NCBI GenBank assembly: GCA_004293915.1
Contig: RDZG01000060.1
Coordinates: forward strand, 1 to 49,134
Direction of reading: 5' to 3'
DNA: 49,134 nucleotides
Origin: Bacteroidota bacterium
Lineage (GTDB): Bacteria; Bacteroidota; Bacteroidia; Cytophagales; UBA9547
Position 1 is the first letter of the stretch. Every line of letters starts with the position of its first letter. The translations under genes and the position numbers were made by a program. Below, one piece after another: positions 1 through 8,520 of the stretch. The notes beneath the pieces were generated by a model. That model ran no database searches and had not been told where the DNA came from. It saw nothing but the letters and a program-made list of their open reading frames with translations.

Positions 1-13
1 CCAGTTCAGCAAA

Positions 14-95
14 TGTAAACGGTTTGTAGGATTAAAATTAAAGTGTAAATTTGTATCAGGATTAATCAATAAACTGTAAACTTTTTTTAGGACGA
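14..95. repeat. Three degenerate 21-nt direct repeats at the window edge
   Basis: Three copies of a 21-nt unit lie at 14-34, 44-64 and 75-95, spaced 30 and 31 bp. Each starts TGTAAA and has AGGA at the same internal position. The last copy runs into GGACGAGACA at 90-99. Multiple spaced sites ending in an ACA/TGT boundary recall transposase-binding repeats at the end of an insertion sequence, whose body would lie left of the window. That is inference; no transposase is visible. A small hairpin (TCTGTG, loop TGT, CACAGA) follows at 101-115. Nothing else is recognised in 1-202. Confidence 0.4.
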
Positions 96-202
96 GACAT
101 TCTGTGTGTCACAGACCACGGTGTGAAATACCATACCCTTACGCCTTTGTTGGTATTTTTTTCACCAATAAAAGCAAAAAGCCAAAATAAGTTTACTTTT
201 TA

Positions 203-3007
203 TCAACCTGTATTTCGCATGGCTGAAGCTATAGCATTTATGGTTGTTAATAAAGATAATAAAGCTTGCTCGTTTTCGGCTGGATTAGTGCTTAAAGCCT
301 TTATTTTTCGCCATTTACGTAATCTATAAATTTGATTTTTATGCAAGGTTTCCATTATTTTTGAACGAATCATATTCGAATAAAAATGTTGGCTTCTGCG
401 TACATTAAACGGTGTTGGGAAGAAAATTTCGAGCATTTTTCTGGTTTTTTCCAATTCAGAAAGCAAAAGTCCCAAAATGGTATCTTTTGTTTTTGGATCT
501 TCAACCAAATCGGCATACGATTTCATTATTTCCTCATCGGTAGCTGCCAAACTTGTATCCACATTTGTAAAAATATAGGTTACAACTGGGTCGTATTTTA
601 CCGCTGATTTCAATTCTTCAAATTTATCAGGAAATTCTTGTTGCAGTTTTTCTAATGTAGACCCAACACCATACCAACTTGTGATATTGTATCGCGATTG
701 GCTCCAGCTAAAAACCCATGGAATAGCACGCAAATCTTTTAAAGTACGAGTACCCGTTCTGCGAGATGGACGCGAGCCAATTCGGCTACTCTCGATGGCA
801 TCAATCGGTGTGGCTTCGCCAAAAAAGTGAATAAAAAGTGGATTATTTATCAAATCTAAATACACTTTTCTACTTTCTTTAGCCATATAACTTAGCGATT
901 CTGCAAACGGATAAGGTTTATTTTGCGTATATTTTTGTAAAATCGTATTCGCTGCCGTTCCAGAAGTTAGCAACTCAATATTTAAAGTTGCATTCATTTT
1001 ATTGGCATATTTTTGAGAAATGGTTTCGCCTTGTTCGGTCAAACGCAAATCTCCACTTATAGATGAATGTGGCAACGTACGAATAAACCAATGTGTTGGT
1101 CCCGCTCCTCTACTAATTGTACCGCCTTTTCCATGAAAAAAGCGAACTTTTATGCCAAAATTTCTTCCAATTTCAGCTAATTTTTGCTGTGCTTCGTACA
1201 AATTCCAAACACTTGCCAAAATACCACCATCTTTATTGCTATCCGAATAGCCAATCATTACTTGTTGAACTAAATCTTTTTCAGATTTCAATTGTTTTTG
1301 AAAAGCCAAACTTCTTCGGGTAAATGGATGCTCCAAAAATGATTTTAAAATCACAGGACTTTGTTGCAAATCTTCAATGGTTTCAAAAAGTGGAACTACT
1401 GGCAATTTACAAACAATTCCATCAGTCGTATTGGTTGTTAAACCAGCCTCACGAGCCAAAACATAAACTGTTAATAAATCAGAAACGCTACGTGTCATAC
1501 TCACAATAAGCGAACCAATTCCATAAACACCATAAACATCAATATATTCAGAAACTACTTTATAACATTTTGTAACAGCCTCAGCCTCAGCCTCAAGTTT
1601 CATGTTTGGATGAGTAAATGGTCGGTTAGACTCCAACTCTTTCGTAAGAAAACTCACACGTTGTTCTTCTGTCCATTCATCAAATTTGGTATCTTTAAGT
1701 CCAGCCGCTTTTAATAGTTGAGTAATGGCTTTGTCGTGAAAAGCACTATTTTGACGAATATCTAAAACCGCTAAATGAAAACCAAAAACTTGAACTAACC
1801 TAATTGCCTCATTTACATCAGAATAGGCAATAGATTTTGCACCATATCGGCTCAATGCACGTTGCAACAGATTCAAATCAGCTAATAATTCATGTGCAAA
1901 AATATAATCGCCATTTTCTAATTCTTCATCAGTTGGTTGCGATTTTGTGATGTCAATTGGTAGTTTTTGAATAATTAAATTCAAAAATTGACGAAAAACT
2001 TCACCATTATTTGATTTTAAAACCGTTTCGCCTTTTGAGCCTAATTGATTTTTAATTTCTTCGATTCTATTTCGTAAATCATCATCGCAATCGGCAAGAG
2101 TAAGCGAAAAACTCAATTTTTTGGTCAAATCGTTAAGTTTTTGGTAAATGATTTCAAAAGCATTTACACGGAGAGTTTTTAGCGTTTCTTTAGTTACAAC
2201 ATCAGTTACAAATGGGTGTCCATCCCTATCGCCACCAACCCAATCGCCAAAACTAATTTTAGGAAAAGTTTCTGCATCTTTCAACAAATCGGTATCAAAA
2301 CCCATCGATTCCCATGCTTGCACCAATCTTCTATCATGAATTTGAACAACATCAGGAAAAACAGTAGTCAAATAATATAATACATTTTTAAGTTCAGTTG
2401 CCACATCAGGTTTTTCTAGAAAAATCTCACCTGTTTTCCAAAGCCTATATAATTCGAGTTTGATTTCGCGTTTAATTTCGTTTTGCTCTATGTTTGTCCA
2501 CATGCTATTTTCACGTTTTACTAACAATAGATATAATGCTCTATGATGCTCTAGCACCGTAGAACGTTTGGCTTCGGTTGGATGTGCTGTCAAAACAGGT
2601 TCGATACGAATATCGCTCAAATGCGAAGCAATTTCTGAATCTTTTATGCCAGCATCTTTTAACATTTGCAAATTTTGTGCCCAAAGTCCATTTACACTCG
2701 CCATAGATTTTTCGTTTTCACGTTTTCTGCGAGCTTGAACAGCACCGTTTTCTTCGCACATATTGAGCAACTGAAAAGCTATAGAATACAATTGGATATG
2801 CTTTTCAGAAAAATCTTCTTGATTAAACTCTTCAATTTTGTTTAACCAAGGAATAAATGTGGCAAGCTCTTCTTCGCCATTTTCTTCCAAAACTTCTTTG
2901 AGGCAATTCAATACAAACTCAAAATCTTTGTATGGTTTTCCTAGTTTTTCTTTTGCCAATTCTAACATTGGATTTTTTTCTATCGGAAGTGCGGCTTTTT
3001 TAGACAT
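203..3007 (-). CDS. ppc: Phosphoenolpyruvate carboxylase
   Basis: Cytosolic anaplerotic enzyme that carboxylates phosphoenolpyruvate with bicarbonate to give oxaloacetate and phosphate. The family signatures are present in order: LTAHPTEAKRST with the catalytic histidine at about residue 142, GGDRDGHP, GYSDSNKDGG, the glycine-rich FHGKGGTISRG loop, the arginine-rich SRPSRRTGTR segment, and the canonical C-terminal end RNTG. The length of 934 aa is normal for the family. I start at 3007 (MSKKAALP); an in-frame ATG 48 bp upstream would add an unconserved extension. It is monocistronic on the minus strand, divergent from the OsmC/TlpA pair. No clear terminator is seen after the stop. The product call is secure. 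Confidence 0.97.
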   Translation of the reverse strand: MSKKAALPIEKNPMLELAKEKLGKPYKDFEFVLNCLKEVLEENGEEELATFIPWLNKIEEFNQEDFSEKHIQLYSIAFQLLNMCEENGAVQARRKRENEKSMASVNGLWAQNLQMLKDAGIKDSEIASHLSDIRIEPVLTAHPTEAKRSTVLEHHRALYLLLVKRENSMWTNIEQNEIKREIKLELYRLWKTGEIFLEKPDVATELKNVLYYLTTVFPDVVQIHDRRLVQAWESMGFDTDLLKDAETFPKISFGDWVGGDRDGHPFVTDVVTKETLKTLRVNAFEIIYQKLNDLTKKLSFSLTLADCDDDLRNRIEEIKNQLGSKGETVLKSNNGEVFRQFLNLIIQKLPIDITKSQPTDEELENGDYIFAHELLADLNLLQRALSRYGAKSIAYSDVNEAIRLVQVFGFHLAVLDIRQNSAFHDKAITQLLKAAGLKDTKFDEWTEEQRVSFLTKELESNRPFTHPNMKLEAEAEAVTKCYKVVSEYIDVYGVYGIGSLIVSMTRSVSDLLTVYVLAREAGLTTNTTDGIVCKLPVVPLFETIEDLQQSPVILKSFLEHPFTRRSLAFQKQLKSEKDLVQQVMIGYSDSNKDGGILASVWNLYEAQQKLAEIGRNFGIKVRFFHGKGGTISRGAGPTHWFIRTLPHSSISGDLRLTEQGETISQKYANKMNATLNIELLTSGTAANTILQKYTQNKPYPFAESLSYMAKESRKVYLDLINNPLFIHFFGEATPIDAIESSRIGSRPSRRTGTRTLKDLRAIPWVFSWSQSRYNITSWYGVGSTLEKLQQEFPDKFEELKSAVKYDPVVTYIFTNVDTSLAATDEEIMKSYADLVEDPKTKDTILGLLLSELEKTRKMLEIFFPTPFNVRRSQHFYSNMIRSKIMETLHKNQIYRLRKWRKIKALSTNPAENEQALLSLLTTINAIASAMRNTG

Positions 3008-3222
3008 TATTTTTCTGATAAACTTTAAATGGTTTGGAACTCGAAAAATAAGCAAATAAGTTTGATTTCAAACCCTATTAGTTAAAAAATAGATTAAAAT
3101 AGTATTAATATGTCTTTTTAAGAATCTGATTTTTAATTATTTTAATATTATATATAAAAAAAGAGTGAATATCATGGCTATAATATCAATTGAATAAATT
3201 AATAATTTTCTGATTAACTTAA

Positions 3223-3230
3223 TATCTTTG
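3223..3230 (+). promoter_or_regulatory. Bacteroidota -7 promoter box for the OsmC gene
   Basis: TATCTTTG matches the Bacteroidota consensus TAnnTTTG and ends 17 bp before the ATG at 3248, which leaves a short leader of about 10 nt. No TTTG -33 element is evident at the usual spacing. Confidence 0.5.
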
Positions 3231-3247
3231 TAAAAAAACAAAACAAA

Positions 3248-3655
3248 ATGGCAACCATAAAAACTGCATATTTAGGAGATTTACGCACCAAAGCCACACA
3301 CATTCAGTCTGGAACAGAAATTTTGACAAATGCTCCAGTTGATAATCAAGGCAAAGGCGAGGCTTTTTCGCCAACGGATTTAGTAGCTGCTTCGCTTGGC
3401 AGTTGCATGATGACTATTATGGGCATTGTTGCCAATAGAGAAAATTTAGATTTACGTGGAATGTCGATGGATATTACCAAAATTATGACTTCTACCCCAC
3501 CCCGAGCAATTGCCAAAATTGAAATAAAATTTGATTTTCATTCCATAAAACTAGATGAAAATCAGCGTATTAAATTAAAAAATGCAGCATTAACTTGTCC
3601 CGTAAGTTTAAGTCTAGATGGCGACATTATTCAAGATATCGACTTTGGTTGGTAA
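3248..3655 (+). CDS. OsmC/Ohr family protein
   Basis: Small cytosolic protein of the OsmC/Ohr superfamily, thiol-dependent peroxidases that reduce organic hydroperoxides. The 135-aa length is normal. The two redox cysteines are at Cys53 (in LGSC) and Cys117 (in TCPVS), with the usual FSPTDL segment before the first. The short form and Cys positions fit the YhfA-like OsmC subgroup better than Ohr, so the substrate is open. It is followed after 32 bp by a TlpA-like thioredoxin on the same strand, consistent with a two-gene redox unit. A TAnnTTTG box sits just upstream. Confidence 0.9.
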   Translation: MATIKTAYLGDLRTKATHIQSGTEILTNAPVDNQGKGEAFSPTDLVAASLGSCMMTIMGIVANRENLDLRGMSMDITKIMTSTPPRAIAKIEIKFDFHSIKLDENQRIKLKNAALTCPVSLSLDGDIIQDIDFGW

Positions 3656-3687
3656 TTATTTTTATTCTCAAAACACAACTCAAAATC

Positions 3688-4779
3688 ATGTATAAATCAC
3701 TCTTATTCTTATCTTTTTCAGTTTTTTCGCAGGCTATTGAATGTACAATTTCGGGTACTTCTACATTAAAAAGTCAAACAAAAAAAATAGTATTTACTCA
3801 AATTAACTTAGAAACAAGAGTAGATAATGTTATAGATAGTATTTTGATAAATGAAGATGGCAGTTTCAAAAAAATCGTGAAGCTAAAAGAACAAGGTATG
3901 TATGGCTTGGTTTTGCCTGATAAAAATTCTATACCTTTAGCAATTGATAAATCTGAAAATATTTTTATAAGTTTTTTAACCAATCCAACTTCTATTTCGG
4001 GTTCTTCGGGAAGCCAATTACTTATTGATTATGAGCAATTTAGAAAAAAATCATTTGAAAAGTGGATGAAACCAATTTATGATTCTGTTACAAAATATGA
4101 AGATTTACAAAATCAATCTAAAAAGATTTTTTGGGCTAAAAAACAAGCTAGTTCATATAATTTACATCGAACTGAGCTTACTGATTTTGTACGAAAAAAT
4201 ATGATGAATTCAACGGCTGCTTATAATTCTGCGTTAAGGTGGAATCCAAATACTGACATTAATTTTATAGATTCTTTGGTGCAAAATATTGAAAAAAAAT
4301 ATTCTAACACACTAGTAGCCAATCATTTAAAAGATAGGTTTGAACGAATAAAATCGACCGCTATTGGTAGTATTGCACCTGAAATTATGCTTTCCGATTC
4401 GGCAGGAAAAACAATAAAATTAAGTGAAAAAAGAGGAAAATATATTTTGCTCGATTTTTGGGCTTCTTGGTGTCGTCCATGCAGACAAATGAGCGACCAA
4501 TTAGTAGATTTTAATCAAAAATTTAAAGACAAAAACGTAGAAATTTTCTCTGTATCGATTGATGATAAAGCCGAAAACTGGAAAAAAGCTATTTTGAAAG
4601 ATAAATATACATGGACAAATGTTTCAGATCTTTTGGGTTGGAAATCTAAAGCTGCATTTCAATATAATGTAAACGCTATTCCATCCAATTTATTGATTGA
4701 TAAAAACGGAAAAATTATTGCTAAAAACTTCAATATGGATGAAGCTACTGAATTGATTATTAAAGAGTTATCAAAATAA
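3688..4779 (+). CDS. TlpA-like thioredoxin-fold disulfide oxidoreductase
   Basis: Exported thiol-disulfide oxidoreductase of the TlpA/ResA type, 363 aa. A signal peptide (MYKSLLFLSFSVFSQA) decides the start at 3688; the open frame extends upstream into the OsmC gene but that part looks like shadow. The N-terminal half resembles the DUF4369-type beta domain often fused to TlpA in Bacteroidota. The C-terminal thioredoxin domain carries WASWCRPC with Cys262 and Cys265 and the cis-proline at about residue 332 (AIPSN). It probably reduces or isomerises disulfides in the periplasm; its partner proteins are unknown. It converges on the kinase gene with only 7 bp between the stops. Confidence 0.9.
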   Translation: MYKSLLFLSFSVFSQAIECTISGTSTLKSQTKKIVFTQINLETRVDNVIDSILINEDGSFKKIVKLKEQGMYGLVLPDKNSIPLAIDKSENIFISFLTNPTSISGSSGSQLLIDYEQFRKKSFEKWMKPIYDSVTKYEDLQNQSKKIFWAKKQASSYNLHRTELTDFVRKNMMNSTAAYNSALRWNPNTDINFIDSLVQNIEKKYSNTLVANHLKDRFERIKSTAIGSIAPEIMLSDSAGKTIKLSEKRGKYILLDFWASWCRPCRQMSDQLVDFNQKFKDKNVEIFSVSIDDKAENWKKAILKDKYTWTNVSDLLGWKSKAAFQYNVNAIPSNLLIDKNGKIIAKNFNMDEATELIIKELSK

Positions 4780-4786
4780 TTTAATC

Positions 4787-6259
4787 TTATAATTGATTTT
4801 TCCAATCTTCAAATACTTCTTGGTATTGTTCCATTTTTGTTTTGTCAGGTTCAATTGTTTTTGTTTTTTCTAAACCAATAAAAGCCTCTTTAAAATTAGC
4901 AAAAATACCCGACCCTACTCCTGCACCACGAGCAGCACCTTGCGCTCCGTCTGTTTTGTAAAGTTCTACTGTTGAGCCAGTTGTGTTACAAAAAATAGTT
5001 CTAAACGTTTCGCTCAAAAACATATTTGCTTCGCCAGCTCTCACAACTTTAGATATTAAGCCAAGTCCAGACATAATTTCAAAACCCAAATTTAATCCAA
5101 AAACGATACCTTCTTGCACCGCACGAGCAAAATGAGCTTGTGTATGCGAATTAAATTGAATTCCTTTAATTGAAGAACCCGATAATTTGTTTTCAAAAAT
5201 ACGCTCACTTCCGTTTCCAAAAGGATAAATCCGTAAACCATCCGATCCAATTGCAACAGTTTTAGCCAAATCATTGAGTTCGTCATACGTTTTGGTTTGA
5301 TTAAATAAGGTATTTTTCAAAAACGAATTTTGAATTCCAGTACCATTTACACAAAGCAAAACACCATTTCTTGGGTTTTGATTGGTATTATTTACATGCA
5401 CAAAAGTATTTACTCTCGATTTCGAATCAGGATTTTTTTTGTCTGTAACGCCATAAACAACTCCCGAAGTGCCTGCTGTTGCTGCCACTTCGCCAGGTTC
5501 TAAAACATTGAGCGAAAAAGCATTATTTGGCTGATCGCCAGCTCTATAACAAACCGATATTGAAGTAGAAAGTCCTAATTCTTTAGCAGCATTTTCTGTC
5601 AAATTTCCTTGATTAGAAAAAGTTGGAACAATGGTAGGAATCAAATCAGTAGAAATGCCATAATTTTCTAATAGTTTTAAACTCAATTTTTCTTCTTTAA
5701 AATCCCATAAAATTCCCTCTGACAAACCCGAAACAGTTGTTGAGATTTCGCCAGTTAATTTCATAGCTAAAAAATCACCAGGAAGCATAATTTTATGAAT
5801 TTTTTCAAAAAGAATGGGTTCATTTTCTTTTACCCATTTGAGTTTTGAAGCAGTAAAATTTCCAGGAGAATTCAAATAATGTGTAAGACAATATTCATTT
5901 CCAATTGCATTAAAAGCCTGATTACCAATAGATACAGCTCTGCTATCGCACCAAATTATAGATGGTCGCAACACTTCTTTATTTTTATCAATACAAACCA
6001 ATCCATGCATTTGATATGAAATACCAATTGATTTAATTTCGGATTTATTAATTGTAGTATTATGCAAACATTCGGCAAGTGCCATTTTGGTGTTTTCCCA
6101 CCAATCCTCAGGATTTTGCTCTGCCCAACCTATTTGATTAGAAATTATTTTCATTTCAACTTTAGGAAAAGATGCCGATGAAACTGTTTTTCCAGAATTG
6201 GAGTCTAACAACGAAACCTTTACAGACGAACTACCTAAATCAATACCTAATAAATACAT
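4787..6259 (-). CDS. xylB: Xylulokinase-like FGGY carbohydrate kinase
   Basis: ATP-dependent sugar kinase of the FGGY family, most like xylulokinase, which phosphorylates D-xylulose for entry into the pentose phosphate pathway. The N-terminal ATPase fold begins LGIDLGSSSVK. Then come SYQMHGLV with WCDSRA (sugar site region), GDFLAMKLTGE, and the C-terminal lobe with AGDQPNNA, ATAGTSGVV and RAGEANMF. Length 490 aa is normal. No xylose isomerase or transporter is in the window, so the exact sugar is inferred from overall resemblance. It lies 44 bp downstream of the histidine kinase on the same strand and may be read with it. Confidence 0.85.
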   Translation of the reverse strand: MYLLGIDLGSSSVKVSLLDSNSGKTVSSASFPKVEMKIISNQIGWAEQNPEDWWENTKMALAECLHNTTINKSEIKSIGISYQMHGLVCIDKNKEVLRPSIIWCDSRAVSIGNQAFNAIGNEYCLTHYLNSPGNFTASKLKWVKENEPILFEKIHKIMLPGDFLAMKLTGEISTTVSGLSEGILWDFKEEKLSLKLLENYGISTDLIPTIVPTFSNQGNLTENAAKELGLSTSISVCYRAGDQPNNAFSLNVLEPGEVAATAGTSGVVYGVTDKKNPDSKSRVNTFVHVNNTNQNPRNGVLLCVNGTGIQNSFLKNTLFNQTKTYDELNDLAKTVAIGSDGLRIYPFGNGSERIFENKLSGSSIKGIQFNSHTQAHFARAVQEGIVFGLNLGFEIMSGLGLISKVVRAGEANMFLSETFRTIFCNTTGSTVELYKTDGAQGAARGAGVGSGIFANFKEAFIGLEKTKTIEPDKTKMEQYQEVFEDWKNQL

Positions 6260-6303
6260 AAAAGTTATTCTAAAAATTTTCTAAATAAAAATAAAAAACA
6301 AAC

Positions 6304-8373
6304 CTAAACATTATTCTTTTTTAAAACCACATCAAAAGTTGCTCCTTTTCCTTTTTTTGATTGTACATAAATTTCACCATCAAGTTCGTCAACTAATTTT
6401 TTAACAATAAACAAACCCAATCCAGTAGAACTTTCGCCTCCTGTTGGTTTGGCTGAAAGCTTATTGTATTTTCCAAACAAATTACTAATCTCATCACTCG
6501 AAAGACCAGGACCTTCGTCTTTAACACTCAGTTTAAATGTATTGCCTAAATCTAATAAATAGATATAAATATTATCTCCAACCATACTGAATTTCAAGGC
6601 ATTAGAAACTAAATTTGTAACTATTCTTTTAAAACTAATTTGATCAACATTTGTAAAAACTGATTGCGAAATAAAAGTATTTATTTTAATTTTCTTTTTG
6701 TCAGATTCTAAAGCAAAATCCAATAAAATAGATGCTAAAAAATCAGAAATATTGTATGATTCGGTATTTTGGTTCAAATGTTGCTTTTCAGAAGATACCA
6801 AAATATTGGCAATCAAAGATTTGGCATCATTTATTTCGTTAATTGCAATGTCAATATAGTTTTTGTTTTCGTTATTATTTTGAATACTTCCATTTACTAT
6901 TTTTAACAATGCCTCAACCCTATTTAGTGGTGATTTTAAATCATGTGAAACAATTCCTGTTAGTCCTTTAATTTCATTATTTAACGAGTAAAGTTTTTCG
7001 TTTTGATTTTCAAGTGTTTTGTTTTTTTCGACAATTTGCTCTGCAAGTTGCTTCAATTCTTTATGTTTTTCTCGGTTTTTGATATAAAAATATGAAATAA
7101 TGACTACAAAAATTAAAAAAAACAATATCAAAATAATCAAAACTCGTTGAATCAATTCTCTATCGTTCAATACTTTTTCTTTATTTTTTATATCCTTATA
7201 CAAATCAATATTTAGTTTCTCTTCATAAATTAATTTGTGTTTGGCAAATAAACTTTCTATAAAACCAGTTTGGTGAACTACATATATACTATCATACAAT
7301 ATTGAAATTTCTTTCATACTTATAAATGCATCTTCAAACCTATTTTGTTTAGCATAAATTTCAGATAATAAGATATATGATTTTTTTACATCCATATTAA
7401 ATTTATTTTTAATGGATACATTTCGATAAATTAGTGCGTGTTTTAATGCAGATGAAATATCCTTTTTAAGTAAATATGCATTTGCAATATCTCTATTATT
7501 AATTGCAACCCATTTAGCATCTTCTATATTAGTTTTTTTAATCAAACAACTTTTATAAATAGCAATTGCAGAATCAATTTTTCCATCAATTATTTTATAA
7601 TTTGCTAAATTATTCATTATTAAAAAGTAAATTCCTGAGTTTTTACTAATTTTATTATCAAGCATACATATAGCTTTATTTAGATAATAATCTCGTTTAG
7701 TTTTTATATTTAATTTATCATAACAATTCGAAATAATAATTTGTGAATGAATTACTTGAATGTTTTTATTATTCAAAATAAATTTATTTGAATAAAGTAT
7801 TTCCATTAATTTAAAAACTTTGTTGAATTGACCAATCTTATAATAGAAAGAAGCCAAAATATTTACTCTATAAATTTCATGAGCAGAAATTTGATTTTTT
7901 AAATTTATAATTAGCTTGTAAGCTAAATCAGCATACTCTGTAGCGTCCATTTTAGCATTATTATCAAACAAAACTTGAGCAAGATTTATTAAACAAGTAA
8001 TCTTTTCGATATTTTTAAGATTATAATTTTCATACATATCCATAGCATTAAGATAGTTTTCTACAGCCAAAGGCGTATTATCTTTATCTCTAGCCAAAGA
8101 AGCCTTTATTTCAAAAGATATAGCTTGTCCTAAATAATATTTTTTTTCTACAGCAAAATTATAAGCATATCTAATAAACGTATCAGAAGCTGCCGAATTC
8201 ATTTCCCAAATATCTACCGATTGACGTCTTAATTTTTCAAACTTAAAAGAATCACTTTTATTAGCATATTTTTTTAAAATGCTATCAACTTTAAATTTAT
8301 AAATGCTTTCTGCATGAGTAGAAAAAAATCCAACAAAAAATAAGAAAAAATAAAGTAGTATGTTTTTTTTCAA
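6304..8373 (-). CDS. TPR-containing membrane sensor histidine kinase
   Basis: Two-component sensor kinase, 689 aa. It has a signal peptide, a periplasmic region of degenerate tetratricopeptide repeats (about 30-390), one transmembrane helix (about 409-431), a coiled coil, then the kinase core. The dimerisation box is SHDLKSP with the phospho-acceptor His477; the ATPase has NLVSNALKFS (N box), DEGPGL (G1) and TGLGLFIVKKL (G2). This 'TPR - TM - HisKA - HATPase' layout is common in Bacteroidota. No response regulator is adjacent, so its partner and signal are unknown. The following gene on the same strand is the xylulokinase-like gene. Confidence 0.93.
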   Translation of the reverse strand: MKKNILLYFFLFFVGFFSTHAESIYKFKVDSILKKYANKSDSFKFEKLRRQSVDIWEMNSAASDTFIRYAYNFAVEKKYYLGQAISFEIKASLARDKDNTPLAVENYLNAMDMYENYNLKNIEKITCLINLAQVLFDNNAKMDATEYADLAYKLIINLKNQISAHEIYRVNILASFYYKIGQFNKVFKLMEILYSNKFILNNKNIQVIHSQIIISNCYDKLNIKTKRDYYLNKAICMLDNKISKNSGIYFLIMNNLANYKIIDGKIDSAIAIYKSCLIKKTNIEDAKWVAINNRDIANAYLLKKDISSALKHALIYRNVSIKNKFNMDVKKSYILLSEIYAKQNRFEDAFISMKEISILYDSIYVVHQTGFIESLFAKHKLIYEEKLNIDLYKDIKNKEKVLNDRELIQRVLIILILFFLIFVVIISYFYIKNREKHKELKQLAEQIVEKNKTLENQNEKLYSLNNEIKGLTGIVSHDLKSPLNRVEALLKIVNGSIQNNNENKNYIDIAINEINDAKSLIANILVSSEKQHLNQNTESYNISDFLASILLDFALESDKKKIKINTFISQSVFTNVDQISFKRIVTNLVSNALKFSMVGDNIYIYLLDLGNTFKLSVKDEGPGLSSDEISNLFGKYNKLSAKPTGGESSTGLGLFIVKKLVDELDGEIYVQSKKGKGATFDVVLKKNNV

Positions 8374-8520
8374 TTCTATAATTTTTTTTAAAAATTAAGC
8401 ATATAAAATTACTTAAATATGGTTTGAAACTATTAAACGAATAAAAAATAAAATTGTTTATACTGGTTATGTGGATTTATTTGTGAAACAATTTTAAGAT
8501 ATTTGATTCGTTAGTATATT

